The notes beneath the pieces were generated by a model that had not been told where the DNA came from, made no database searches, and was given only the letters and a program-made list of their open reading frames with translations. This document shows positions 28,986 to 37,757 of a stretch of DNA of 64,000 nt, one piece after another. The number at the start of each line of letters is the position of its first letter. Positions within the stretch are counted from its first letter, which is position 1. Source of the DNA: Streptomyces sp. NBC_00287 (lineage in GTDB: Bacteria; Actinomycetota; Actinomycetes; Streptomycetales; Streptomycetaceae); contig NZ_CP108053.1 in assembly GCF_036173105.1 (NCBI RefSeq), positions 496,001 through 560,000 on the forward strand. Direction: 5' to 3'. The position numbers and the translations under genes are program-made.

Positions 28986-29612
28986 TCATTCGGGGGTGCC
29001 GCTGCCGTCGGTCAGCAGGGCGGTGAGCAGTTGCTTGAGCCAGGCGCGGGCGCTGTCGACGTCCTTGTCCAGCAGCAGTTGGGTGGTGACCCCGTCGTAG
29101 GCGGCGACGACCGCACGGGCGGCGCCGTCGATGCCGTCGAACACGGCGGGCAGTGCGGTGTGCCCGGTGGCCCGGGCGAGCCGGTCGGCGATGGCCGCGC
29201 GCAGTCGCTCGCGGTGCTCCAGCAGGCTCTGCGCGACGGCCGGGTCCCGGGCCGCGTGCACCAGGAAGTCGGTCTTCACCAGCAGCCAGTCCACATCGAG
29301 CAGCAGCACCTCGGTGACCCGGTCCACGGACTCCGGTACGTCGAGCGCGGGTCCGTCCAGTGCCAGCGCCCCGGCGACCTGCTCGGCGATCAGGTCGGCG
29401 CGCTGCCGGTAGAGGGCGAAGAACAGCTCGTCGAGGCTGTCGAAGTTCGAGTAGAAGGCGCCCCGGCTGTAGCCGGCGGCTTCGCAGACCTCCTCGATCG
29501 AGACCCGGCCGAACCCTTTGGCGGCGAACACCTCGAAGGCGGCGTCGAGCAGATTGGCCCGTGTCCGCACGCGACGCCTGGTCACGCGCCGTGCCGTCCG
29601 CTCCGCCACCAT
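28986..29612 (-). CDS. TetR family transcriptional regulator
   Basis: A 208-residue TetR repressor starting MVAERTARRVTRRRVRTRANLL (first part MVAERTARRV). The HTH is FGRVSIEEVCEAAGYSRGAFYSNFDSLDELF, key part VCEAAGYSRGAFYSNF. It is the first gene of a two-gene operon with the FAD dehydrogenase. A palindrome TGTATCCGATACA lies 27 bp upstream of its start, so it probably represses its own operon and may also affect the divergent AlkB-like gene. An upstream in-frame extension through the intergenic region is rejected because it crosses the operator. Confidence 0.88.
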   Translation of the reverse strand: MVAERTARRVTRRRVRTRANLLDAAFEVFAAKGFGRVSIEEVCEAAGYSRGAFYSNFDSLDELFFALYRQRADLIAEQVAGALALDGPALDVPESVDRVTEVLLLDVDWLLVKTDFLVHAARDPAVAQSLLEHRERLRAAIADRLARATGHTALPAVFDGIDGAARAVVAAYDGVTTQLLLDKDVDSARAWLKQLLTALLTDGSGTPE

Positions 29613-29628
29613 GGCCGTCCCTTCGTTC

Positions 29629-29651
29629 GATACGGGAATGTATCCGATACA
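29629..29651. promoter_or_regulatory. Candidate operator of the TetR gene
   Basis: TGTATC-C-GATACA (29639-29651) is a perfect 6-bp inverted repeat with one central base. A third half-site GATAC (29629-29633) precedes it and pairs with the same GTATC. It lies in the 115-bp divergent region between the TetR and AlkB-like genes. Confidence 0.6.
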
Positions 29652-29727
29652 CCAGTGCATCGAAAGGTCAGCGGCAGCGCCGTTTATCCATGGGAACAGA
29701 TTTTCGATTACGGAGTACGCTGGACCC

Positions 29728-30354
29728 ATGACCACGCACCTCCAGGGCTCCCTCTTCGACCAGACGGACCAGCTGGAGCTCGGCTCCCTCGACGGGATCC
29801 GCCGGACCGGGCTCGCCCGGGGCGCCTGGATCGATGTACTGCCGGGCTGGCTCAGCGGCTCCGACACCCTGTTCGAACAGCTCGCCACGGACGTGCCCTG
29901 GCGCGCCGAGCGCCGGAAGATGTACGACCAGGTCGTCGACGTACCCCGACTGCTCGCCTTTTACGGCGCGCACGACCCGCTGCCGCATCCCGTGCTGGAC
30001 GAGGCAAGGGCGGCGCTCACGGCGCACTACGCCGAGGAGCTGGGCGAGCCGTTCACCACGGCGGGGCTCTGCTACTACCGCGACGGCCGGGACAGCGTCG
30101 CCTGGCACGGCGACCGGATCGGCCGGGGTGCGCGCGAGGACACGATGGTCGCGATCGTTTCGGTGGGCGCACCCCGGGACCTGCTGCTGCGCCCGATGGG
30201 CGGCGGCGAGACCGTACGCCGGCCCCTCGGCCACGGCGACCTGATCGTGATGGGCGGCTCCTGCCAGCGGACGTGGGAGCACGCGATCCCGAAGAGCTCG
30301 CGCGCCGCCGGCCCGCGCATCAGCATCCAGTTCCGCCCGCACGGCGTGAATTGA
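29728..30354 (+). CDS. AlkB-like 2-oxoglutarate/Fe(II) dioxygenase
   Basis: A 208-residue AlkB-fold oxygenase. Iron ligands are seen in WHGDRIG (His127, Asp129) and WEHAIPK (His185), and the 2-oxoglutarate Arg in RISIQFR (Arg197). The segment GLCYYRDGRDSVAWHGD is characteristic of AlkB proteins that oxidatively demethylate alkylated nucleic acid bases. The ATG at 29728 begins MTTHLQGSLFDQ. It is divergent from the TetR/FAD dehydrogenase operon and 51 bp upstream of a metallo-beta-lactamase-fold gene. DNA or RNA repair is the family role; the exact substrate cannot be told. Confidence 0.9.
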   Translation: MTTHLQGSLFDQTDQLELGSLDGIRRTGLARGAWIDVLPGWLSGSDTLFEQLATDVPWRAERRKMYDQVVDVPRLLAFYGAHDPLPHPVLDEARAALTAHYAEELGEPFTTAGLCYYRDGRDSVAWHGDRIGRGAREDTMVAIVSVGAPRDLLLRPMGGGETVRRPLGHGDLIVMGGSCQRTWEHAIPKSSRAAGPRISIQFRPHGVN

Positions 30355-30405
30355 GTTCTGGTTTGCTGTTCCCGTCGGGCAGGAACCTCGGGATGCGGGA
30401 CGATC

Positions 30406-31152
30406 ATGCGGGCAGACGTGCGCCAAGTCGCCGACGGCACCTATCTGGTGCACGGCAGCAACACCAACTGGGTCATCCTCTCCGAGGGGGACGCGGTCAC
30501 GCTGATCGACACCGGGTATCCCGGGGACCGGGAGCAGGTGCTCGCCTCCCTTGCCCAGGTGGGGAGTTCACCGGAGGCCGTGGCTGCCGTACTGATCACG
30601 CACGCCCACAACGACCACGTGGGTTCGGCCGAGTTCCTGCGCGCCACGTACGGCGCGCCGGTGCTGCTGCACGAGGCCGAAATGCCGCACGCGCGGCGGG
30701 AGTTCCTGCATCAGGTGTCCGTCGGGCAGGTGCTGAGGAACGGCTGGCGGCCGGGTGTCCTGCCGTGGGCGCTGCACGCGCTCCGCTCCGGCGGCAAGGC
30801 CCATGTTCCGGTCACCGCGCCTCAGGCGCTCGCGATGGACGCCCCGCTCGACCTGCCCGGCCGGCCGGTGCCCGTGCACACGCCGGGCCACACCAACGGC
30901 CACTGCGCCTTCCACCTGCCGCACACCGGCGTACTGATCGCGGGCGACGCCCTGGTGAGCGGACACCCGACGTCCCGGATCAAGGGTCCGCATCTGCTGC
31001 CGGACATGTTCCACCACGAGCGCGCTCGCGCCATGGCCTCGCTGGATCTGCTCGGCGCCCTGGAGGCCGACCTGCTCCTGCCCGGCCACGGCCCCGTCCA
31101 TCGCGGTCCGGTCCGTGAAGCGGCACTTCAGGCCCGGGAGCGTGCCGTCTAG
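30406..31152 (+). CDS. MBL-fold metallo-hydrolase
   Basis: A 248-residue metallo-beta-lactamase-fold protein. The metal motif is THAHNDHVG (His66, His68, Asp70, His71), followed by HTPGHTNGH, IAGDALVSG and the final LLPGHGPVH. The metal set is complete, so it should be an active hydrolase, of glyoxalase II or lactonase type; the substrate is not evident. The ATG at 30406 starts MRADVRQVADGTYLV. It is 41 bp upstream of the DUF4032 gene on the same strand. Confidence 0.88.
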   Translation: MRADVRQVADGTYLVHGSNTNWVILSEGDAVTLIDTGYPGDREQVLASLAQVGSSPEAVAAVLITHAHNDHVGSAEFLRATYGAPVLLHEAEMPHARREFLHQVSVGQVLRNGWRPGVLPWALHALRSGGKAHVPVTAPQALAMDAPLDLPGRPVPVHTPGHTNGHCAFHLPHTGVLIAGDALVSGHPTSRIKGPHLLPDMFHHERARAMASLDLLGALEADLLLPGHGPVHRGPVREAALQARERAV

Positions 31153-31193
31153 GCTGAGCTGACGATCACCGGCGAGACGAGGACACCCCGCCC

Positions 31194-32423
31194 ATGGCTC
31201 TGCAGATCAGCGCGACCAACCCCGAGCACCCCGCGCTCCTGTTGGAGCTGCCGTGGCACCTGCCGCTGGAGGAGTGGCCGGAGGAGTACCTCGTGCCGCT
31301 GCCGCGCGGTATCTCCCGGCACGTCGTGCGCTACGCCCGCGCCGGCGACGAGGTGATCGCGGTCAAGGAGCTGGCCGAACGGCCCGCGCTGCGCGAGTAC
31401 GAGCTGCTGCGCGACCTGGACCGGATCGGCATCCCGGCGGTGGACCCCCTCGCCGTCGTCACCGGACGCGTCGACGCCGACGGCGGTCCCCTGGAGTCGG
31501 TGCTGGTCACCCGGCACCTCGGCGGCTCCATGCCGTACCGCTCGATGTTCGAGACGACGATGCGCCCGGCGACCATGCACCGCCTGATGGACGCGCTGGC
31601 GGTGCTGCTGGTGCGGCTGCACCTGGCCGGGTTCGCCTGGGGCGACTGCTCGCTGTCCAACACGCTCTTCCGGCGCGACGCGGGCGCGTACGCCGCCTAT
31701 CTCGTCGATGCCGAGACCGGCGACCTGCACCCGCGGCTCAGCTCCGGGCAGCGCGACTACGACCTCGATCTCGCCCGGGTCAACATCAGCGGTGAGCTGC
31801 TGGACCTGGAGGCGTCCGGGGCGCTGCATCCCTCGGTGGACCCGATCGAGTTCGGCACCGAGATATGCGCCCGCTACCAGGGCCTGTGGCAGGAACTGAC
31901 CCGCACCTCGGTCTATCCGGCGGGCAAGTACCACTACATAGAGCGCCGCATACGCCGCCTGAACGACCTCGGCTTCGACGTCGCGGAGATGCAGATCGAC
32001 CACTCCTCCAACGGCGACACCGTCACCTTCGTCCCCAAGGTCGTCGACGCCGGCCACCACCAGCGCCAACTGCTGCGCCTGACGGGTCTGGACACCGAGG
32101 AGAACCAGGCCCGGCGGCTGCTGAACGACCTGGAGAGCTGGATGGCCACCCAGGACGACTACGCCCCGGGCGACCCCCTCGCCGCCCGCCCCGAGGTCCT
32201 CGCCCATCGCTGGGTGCGGGACGTGTTCCGCCCCACGGTGCGGGCGGTCCCGCTCGAACTGCGCGGCTCGATGGACCCGGCGGAGCTCTACCACGAACTC
32301 CTCGAACACCGTTGGTACCTGTCCGAGCGCGCACAGCACGACATCGGCCTGGACACGGCCGTACGCGACTACGTCGAGAGCATCCTGCCCAAGCTGCGCG
32401 AAACGCTCCCGGGCGCGGGCTGA
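31194..32423 (+). CDS. DUF4032 protein (kinase-like fold)
   Basis: A 409-residue protein of the actinobacterial DUF4032 family. Its N-terminal half resembles a lipopolysaccharide-kinase-like fold: DEVIAVKELAERPALREYELL has a candidate ATP lysine, LHLAGFAWGDCSLSNTLF a candidate catalytic loop with Asp, and YLVDAETGD a metal-binding Asp. The C-terminal half, from about residue 240, is the family-specific part with GFDVAEMQIDHSSNGDTVTF. Whether it phosphorylates anything is unknown. It starts 41 bp after the metallo-hydrolase gene and ends 1 bp from the convergent universal stress protein gene. Confidence 0.85.
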   Translation: MALQISATNPEHPALLLELPWHLPLEEWPEEYLVPLPRGISRHVVRYARAGDEVIAVKELAERPALREYELLRDLDRIGIPAVDPLAVVTGRVDADGGPLESVLVTRHLGGSMPYRSMFETTMRPATMHRLMDALAVLLVRLHLAGFAWGDCSLSNTLFRRDAGAYAAYLVDAETGDLHPRLSSGQRDYDLDLARVNISGELLDLEASGALHPSVDPIEFGTEICARYQGLWQELTRTSVYPAGKYHYIERRIRRLNDLGFDVAEMQIDHSSNGDTVTFVPKVVDAGHHQRQLLRLTGLDTEENQARRLLNDLESWMATQDDYAPGDPLAARPEVLAHRWVRDVFRPTVRAVPLELRGSMDPAELYHELLEHRWYLSERAQHDIGLDTAVRDYVESILPKLRETLPGAG

Positions 32424-32424
32424 C

Positions 32425-33300
32425 TCAAGAGGCGGGCGGCACCACGGCCACCGGGCAGTCCGCGTGGTGCAGCACGCCGTGCGCGACCGAGCCGATCCGC
32501 GCACCCACGGCCGTACGGTGGGCGCGACGCCCGACGACCATCAGCTGGGCCCGTCCCGCCACCGACAGCAGCACCTGCCCCGCACTGCCCATCTCCACGT
32601 GCTCCACGACACGGACGTCCGGGAACCGCTCCCGCCACGGCTGCACCGCCGCGGCCAGCGCCTTCTTCTCGTACGGCTCGAGACCGCCCGCTTCGTCGAG
32701 CAGCTTGAGTGAGGACGGGCTGTACGCGAACAGCGGCGGCAGCGTCCAGGCGCGCACCGCCCGCACGGTAGCTCCGCGCGCCGCAGCCGTCTCGAACGCG
32801 AACCGCAGCGCCGCCGCGCTGTCCTCCGGCTCGCCCTGCTGACCCACGACGACCTCGTGCGCGGCGGCCTCGACTGAGGGCCGGTCCCCGGCGCGCACCA
32901 GCACGACGGGCCGCTCGGCCTCGACGATCACCTGCTGCCCGACGGAGCCGAGCAGGAACCCGACGACGGCGCCGTGCCCCCGCGACCCGAGCACGAGCAT
33001 CTCGGCGTCCACGGCGGCGGCGACCAGCGCGTCGACGGGCCCGCCTTCCAGTACGTCGGTCGACACCTCAAGACCGGGATGCCGCTCACCGATGTCCCGA
33101 GCGGCCTGCGCCACCGCCTCCCGCGCCCACTGGGCCTGCGCGTCCGGATCGGCCTCCTCGACGGCCTCCAACGGCTGGAACCGCCAGGCATGCACCACCC
33201 GCAGCGCCAGCCCCCGCCGAACCGCCTCACGGGCCGCCCACCCCACTGCGGCCACGCTCTCCTCGGTTCCGTCGAATCCTGCCGTGATCGGGCGCGTCAT
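32425..33300 (-). CDS. Universal stress protein, two tandem UspA domains
   Basis: A 291-residue tandem USP. Domain 1 (about residues 1-145) starts ITAGFDGTEESVAAVGWA and ends with the ATP-binding loop VLGSRGHGAVVGFLLGSVGQ; domain 2 (about 150-288) ends in VVGRRAHRTAVGARIGSVAHGVLHH, key part VGRRAHRTAVGARIGSV. The first loop has the G-2x-G-9x-G(S/T) pattern of nucleotide-binding USPs; the second is slightly altered. Such proteins are induced by starvation or redox stress in actinobacteria. The start has a strong AGGGAGG site. Confidence 0.92.
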   Translation of the reverse strand: MTRPITAGFDGTEESVAAVGWAAREAVRRGLALRVVHAWRFQPLEAVEEADPDAQAQWAREAVAQAARDIGERHPGLEVSTDVLEGGPVDALVAAAVDAEMLVLGSRGHGAVVGFLLGSVGQQVIVEAERPVVLVRAGDRPSVEAAAHEVVVGQQGEPEDSAAALRFAFETAAARGATVRAVRAWTLPPLFAYSPSSLKLLDEAGGLEPYEKKALAAAVQPWRERFPDVRVVEHVEMGSAGQVLLSVAGRAQLMVVGRRAHRTAVGARIGSVAHGVLHHADCPVAVVPPAS

Positions 33301-33418
33301 GGCGGGTGCCTCCCTGTGTCGCGGTCACGTCCGTGCTCCCAGTCTTCACTACCCTGCTCCCATGGCTTCGGAGCGGGAACAAGACCGCTGACGACGCGGT
33401 GCGACGGAGGTCGGACGC

Positions 33419-34027
33419 ATGGGCAAGGTGGTCTGCGACATCACGGTCACGGCCGACGGGTACTCGGCCGGGCTCAACCAGTCTGAGGAACGCCCGTTCG
33501 GCGACGACGGCGGCGACGGCTCGGGCGCTCAGCTGCATGCCTGGATGTTCGACACTCCCGACGAGAACCGGGCGGAGATCGACCGGCTGGCCGCCGCCAA
33601 GGCCTTCATCATGGGGCGCAACATGTTCGGCCCCGTGCGCGGCGCGTGGGATCGGCAGTGGAACGGCTGGTGGGGCGACAATCCGCCGTTCCACGCGCCG
33701 GTGTTCGTGCTCACCCACCACGCGCGCGAGCCGCAGCCGATGGACGGCGGCACCACGTACTACTTCGTCACCGACGGAATCGAGTCGGCCCTGGCACAGG
33801 CACGCGCGGCGGCCGGCGGCGGCGAGGTCCTGATCCACGGCGGCGCGACCACCATCAACCAGTACCTCGCCGCCGGCCTGGTCGACGAGCTGCGACTGCA
33901 CATCGTGCCGTTCACGCTCGGCGCCGGCACCCGGGTGTTCGACGGGGTCCCGCCGCTGAAGCTGGAGCAGGTGACATCCCGGGCGGCGAGTCTGGTCACG
34001 CACGTGACCTACCGCGTGCTGTCCTGA
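33419..34027 (+). CDS. Dihydrofolate reductase-fold (RibD C-terminal) protein
   Basis: A 202-residue protein of the RibD_C/DHFR-fold group. Seen: VVCDITVTADGYSAG at the N-terminus, AFIMGRNMFGPV in the NADPH-binding region, GGEVLIHGGATTINQYLAAGLVDELRLHIVP (key part VLIHGGATTINQYL) and the C-terminal strand FTLGAGTRVFDG. Members often act as reductases of unknown substrate outside the folate and riboflavin pathways. It is preceded by 118 bp of divergent intergenic sequence and is not in an obvious operon. Confidence 0.85.
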   Translation: MGKVVCDITVTADGYSAGLNQSEERPFGDDGGDGSGAQLHAWMFDTPDENRAEIDRLAAAKAFIMGRNMFGPVRGAWDRQWNGWWGDNPPFHAPVFVLTHHAREPQPMDGGTTYYFVTDGIESALAQARAAAGGGEVLIHGGATTINQYLAAGLVDELRLHIVPFTLGAGTRVFDGVPPLKLEQVTSRAASLVTHVTYRVLS

Positions 34028-34148
34028 CCGCAGGGGCCCTCCCCCATACCTGAGCGAAGCCGGACGATCGAACATACGATGGCCACAGTCGGCCCGGTGG
34101 CTGTCGTCGCCGTGCCGGGGCACCGGAACCACTCGGGGTGGGAGTCGT

Positions 34149-35825
34149 ATGGCACAGGCCGCCGAATCCGCGCGGGCCGTCATCATGACCGTGGACGACG
34201 ACCCGGGGGTCTCCCGTGCCGTCGCGCGGGATCTGCGGCGGCGCTACGGCGAGTCGTACCGGATCGTGCGGGCCGAGTCCGGGGAATCCGCGCTGGAGGC
34301 GCTGCGGGAGCTGAAGCTGCGCGGCGATCTCGTGGCGGTGATTCTGGCCGACTACCGGATGCCGCAGATGAACGGCATCGAGTTCCTCGAACGGGCCATG
34401 GACATCCATCCCGGCGCCCGGCGGATCCTGCTCACCGCGTACGCCGACACCAGCGCGGCCATCGACGCCATCAATGTCGTCGATCTCGATCATTATCTGC
34501 TCAAGCCCTGGGATCCGCCCGAGGAGAAGCTCTACCCCGTCCTGGACGACCTGCTGGAGGCCTGGCGGTGCAGTGACTACCGGCCCGTTCCCGCGACCAA
34601 GGTCGTCGGGCACCGGTGGTCGGCCCGGTCGTCCGACGTACGGGAGTTCCTCGCCCGGAATCAGGTGCCCTATCGCTGGTACTCCGCCGACGAGCCCGAG
34701 GGGCAGCGACTGCTCGCCGCCGCGGGGCAGGACGGGCGGCGGCTGCCTCTGGTGATCACGCCGGAGGGGACTCCGCTGGTCGAGCCGGATGTGCCGGAGC
34801 TCGCCTCGCATGTCGGTCTCGCGACCACGCCGACCGCCGACTTCTACGACCTCGTCGTCATCGGCGGCGGGCCCGCCGGGCTCGGGGCCGCGGTGTACGG
34901 GGCGTCCGAGGGGCTGCGGACGGTGTTGGTGGAGCGATCGGCCACCGGCGGGCAGGCCGGGCAGAGCTCGCGGATCGAGAACTATCTCGGGTTCCCGGAC
35001 GGGGTGTCCGGCGCCCAGCTCACCGACCGGGCCCGCCGCCAGGCCGCCAAGTTCGGTGCCGAGGTCCTCACCGCGCGCGAGGTCACCGGCCTGGAGGTCA
35101 GCGGCGCCGCGCGCATCGTGCGGTTCTCGGACGGTTCGGCCATCGCCGCGCACAGCGTGATCCTGGCGACCGGTGTGTCGTACCGGCAGCTCCGGGCGCC
35201 CGGCTGTGCCGAACTGACCAGCTGCGGAGTGTTCTACGGCTCCGCGCTGACCGAGGCGCCCTCCTGCCAGGGCCAGGACGTGTACATCGTCGGCGGCGCC
35301 AACTCCGCGGGACAGGCGGCGATGTATCTGTCCAAGGGGGCGAAGTCGGTGACGCTGCTGGTGCGCGGGGCGGATCTGTCGGCGTCGATGTCGCACTATC
35401 TGATCCAGCAGATCAACGAGGCGCCCAACATCTCGGTCCGCCCGCGGACGGTCGTCGACGCCGCCCACGGCGACGGTCACCTCGAACAGCTGACGCTGCG
35501 CGACACGGAGACCGGGGACATCGAACTCGTCGACGCGCACTGGCTGTTCGTGTTCATCGGCGCCGCTCCGCTGACCGACTGGCTGGACGGCACCGTGCTG
35601 CGCGACAGCGGCGGCTTCATCCTCGCCGGGCCCGACCTCACCCCCGACGGACGGCCGCCGGCGGACTGGGAGCTGGACCGGCCGCCGTACCACCTGGAGA
35701 CCAATGTGCCCGGCGTCTTCGTGGCCGGCGACGCGCGCGCCGAGTCCGCCAAGCGGGTCGCGTCCGCCGTAGGAGAGGGAGCCATGGCCGTGATGCTCGT
35801 CCACCGTTATCTGGAGCAGTCGTGA
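34149..35825 (+). CDS. Receiver-glutaredoxin-like-thioredoxin reductase fusion protein
   Basis: A 558-residue fusion. Residues 1-130 are a CheY-like receiver (TVDDDPG acidic pair, Asp68 in ILADYRMPQMNG, LLTAYAD, Lys in YLLKPWDP). Residues 145-220 look like a glutaredoxin fold in which the active-site Cys pair is replaced (SARSSDVREFLARNQVPY). From residue 235 comes a thioredoxin-reductase-like flavoprotein with LVVIGGGPAGLGAA, GGQAGQSSRIENYLGFP and VFVAGDARAESAKRVASAVGEG. The CxxC of classical thioredoxin reductase is absent. Family name in databases is fused response regulator/thioredoxin-disulfide reductase. The stop overlaps the start of the next gene (GTGA), and that gene is a sensor kinase. 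Confidence 0.9.
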   Translation: MAQAAESARAVIMTVDDDPGVSRAVARDLRRRYGESYRIVRAESGESALEALRELKLRGDLVAVILADYRMPQMNGIEFLERAMDIHPGARRILLTAYADTSAAIDAINVVDLDHYLLKPWDPPEEKLYPVLDDLLEAWRCSDYRPVPATKVVGHRWSARSSDVREFLARNQVPYRWYSADEPEGQRLLAAAGQDGRRLPLVITPEGTPLVEPDVPELASHVGLATTPTADFYDLVVIGGGPAGLGAAVYGASEGLRTVLVERSATGGQAGQSSRIENYLGFPDGVSGAQLTDRARRQAAKFGAEVLTAREVTGLEVSGAARIVRFSDGSAIAAHSVILATGVSYRQLRAPGCAELTSCGVFYGSALTEAPSCQGQDVYIVGGANSAGQAAMYLSKGAKSVTLLVRGADLSASMSHYLIQQINEAPNISVRPRTVVDAAHGDGHLEQLTLRDTETGDIELVDAHWLFVFIGAAPLTDWLDGTVLRDSGGFILAGPDLTPDGRPPADWELDRPPYHLETNVPGVFVAGDARAESAKRVASAVGEGAMAVMLVHRYLEQS

Positions 35826-37282
35826 GCGGGCAGCCCGTGCCGTGCAGCCCCGCGGAGATCGGCTCGCTGTTCCTGTTCGAGAAGCTCTCCCCCGAGCAGC
35901 TCGGCAGGCTGTGCGCCGAGGGGCGGGTGGAGAGGTTCGAGCCGGGGCCGGTGTACGCCGAGGGCGATCCGGCCACCTGCTTCTACGTCATGATCGAGGG
36001 CACCGTCATCCTGTCCCGCCGGGTCGGCGCGGACGATGTGGAAGTGATCCGCAGCTCCCAGCGCGGGGTGTATTCGGGGGCCATGCAGGCCTACCTCGGG
36101 GACCGGGCGCGGCAGGTCTACAACAACTCCATGCGCGTGACGGAGCCGACGCGGTTCTTCGTGCTGCCCGCCGACACCTTCGCGGCCATCATGCGGGAGT
36201 GGTTCCCGATGGCCGTGCATCTGCTGGAGGGGCTGTTCTTCGGCTCGAAGGCCACCCAGCGGGTCATCGGGCAGCGTGAACGGCTGCTGGCGCTCGGCTC
36301 GTTGTCCGCGGGGCTCACCCACGAGCTCAACAATCCCGCCGCCGCGGCCGTACGGGCCACCGCCACCCTGCGCGAGCGGGTGGCGAAGATGCGGCACAAG
36401 CTGGCCGTGATCTCCTCCGGTCCGTACCCGCGCGAGAGCCTGGCCAGTCTCATCGACATCCAGGAGCGCACCGCCGAACGCGTCGGCAAGGCGCCCACCT
36501 TGAGCCCGCTGGAGGCCGCCGACCGCGAGGACGCGCTCACCGACTGGCTCGACGACCAGGGCATCCCGGAAGGCTGGCGTCTCGCGCCGACCTTCGTCCA
36601 GGCCGGGCTCGACGTCGACTGGCTGGAGCAGGTCGCCGCGGCCGTGGACGAGGACATCCTTCCCGGGGCGATCGGCTGGCTCAACTACACCGTCGAGACC
36701 GAGCTGTTGATGGACGAGATCGCGGACTCCACAACCCGTATCTCGCACCTGGTCGACGCCGCCAAGCAGTACTCCCAGCTCGACCGCGCCCCCTTCCGCA
36801 GCGTGGACGTCCATGAACTCCTCGACAGCACCCTGCTGATGCTCTCCGGGAAGATCGGCCCGCAGATCAAGGTCGTCAAGGAGTACGACCACGCCCTCCC
36901 GGAGATCCCCGCGTACCCGGCGGAGCTCAACCAGGTGTGGACCAACCTCATCGACAACGCGGTCTCCGCCATCAACAGCGCGGGCGGAGAAGGCACGTTG
37001 ATCGTGCGGACGGCATCGGACCACGACCGGCTGCTGGTGGAGTTCCGCGACACCGGCGTCGGTATCCCGCCGGAGAACCGCGGGCGGATCTTCGATCCCT
37101 TCTTCACCACCAAGCCGGTCGGCGAGGGCACCGGGCTCGGTCTGGACATCTCCTGGCGGATCGTGGTCAACAAGCATCACGGCACGCTCCAGGTCGAGTC
37201 CGAGCCGGGTGACACGCGGTTCCAGGTGCTGCTTCCGCTCACCGCTGCCGCGGAGGACGACACGAACGAGGAGTCCGTATGA
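35822..37282 (+). CDS. cNMP-binding domain sensor histidine kinase
   Basis: A 486-residue soluble kinase without membrane segments. An N-terminal cyclic-nucleotide-binding domain (LFLFEKLSPEQLGRLCAEGRVERFEPG, key part FEKLSPEQLGRLCAEG) is followed by the H box LSAGLTHELNNPAAAAVRA (His167), a long coiled spacer with no known fold, and HATPase boxes VWTNLIDNAVSAIN, DTGVGIPPENRGRIFDPFFTT and GEGTGLGLDISWRI. GTG 35822 overlaps the upstream stop, and its own stop overlaps the ATG of the zinc-finger gene, so all three are translationally coupled. The HELNNP type H box and architecture match actinobacterial kinases that pair with the fusion upstream, whose receiver is the obvious candidate target. 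Confidence 0.9.
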   Translation: MSGQPVPCSPAEIGSLFLFEKLSPEQLGRLCAEGRVERFEPGPVYAEGDPATCFYVMIEGTVILSRRVGADDVEVIRSSQRGVYSGAMQAYLGDRARQVYNNSMRVTEPTRFFVLPADTFAAIMREWFPMAVHLLEGLFFGSKATQRVIGQRERLLALGSLSAGLTHELNNPAAAAVRATATLRERVAKMRHKLAVISSGPYPRESLASLIDIQERTAERVGKAPTLSPLEAADREDALTDWLDDQGIPEGWRLAPTFVQAGLDVDWLEQVAAAVDEDILPGAIGWLNYTVETELLMDEIADSTTRISHLVDAAKQYSQLDRAPFRSVDVHELLDSTLLMLSGKIGPQIKVVKEYDHALPEIPAYPAELNQVWTNLIDNAVSAINSAGGEGTLIVRTASDHDRLLVEFRDTGVGIPPENRGRIFDPFFTTKPVGEGTGLGLDISWRIVVNKHHGTLQVESEPGDTRFQVLLPLTAAAEDDTNEESV

Positions 37283-37629
37283 CCAACGGTATCGATCCCA
37301 GTGTTCCGCCCAGCGGCGCCGGGTGCGTGGAGTGCGACGAGCACGGGGGGTGGTGGTTCCATCTGCGGCGGTGTGCGCAGTGCGGGCACGTGGGGTGCTG
37401 TGACTCCTCTCCTGCGAAGCATGCCACCGAGCATTTCAAGGCCACGGGGCATCCTGTGGTGCAGAGTTTCGAACCGGGTGAGGGGTGGTTCTGGGACTAC
37501 GGCTCGTCCGAGCTGTATGAGTCGGGGCCGGAGTTGGCTCCGCCGGTGAGTCATCCGGTGGATCAGCCTTCGCCGGGGCCTGCGGGGCGAGTTCCTTCGG
37601 ACTGGGCCCAGGTATTGAAGGGCGCCTAG
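37279..37629 (+). CDS. UBP-type zinc finger protein
   Basis: A 116-residue protein with a ubiquitin-protease-type zinc finger: Cys and His in GCVECDEHGGWWFHLRRCAQCGHVGCCDSS (key parts GCVECDEHG and CAQCGHVGCCDSS) and HATEHFKATGHPVV. In bacteria there is no ubiquitin, and the role of these fingers is unknown; they are often next to redox genes. The ATG overlaps the kinase stop (ATGA). The C-terminal 40 residues are proline-rich. As third gene of the redox-signalling operon it may bind a C-terminal peptide or act as a regulator of the kinase/reductase pair. Confidence 0.88.
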   Translation: MTNGIDPSVPPSGAGCVECDEHGGWWFHLRRCAQCGHVGCCDSSPAKHATEHFKATGHPVVQSFEPGEGWFWDYGSSELYESGPELAPPVSHPVDQPSPGPAGRVPSDWAQVLKGA

Positions 37630-37757
37630 GAGTTCGGGGCTGCGCGTCTCGTCGGCGGGTGCGGGCTCGTCGTGGTTTCTCGCGCCCACGCTTCAGAGCC
37701 GCATATCGGCGCAGTCCCGCGCCCCTCCAGGTCGGACAAGCGTGCCAGGATGAGGCT

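Noticed and set aside
34616..35821. Upstream in-frame extension of the cNMP-kinase gene
   Set aside because: It runs through the thioredoxin reductase fusion gene. The GTG at 35822, overlapping its stop, fits the family N-terminus.
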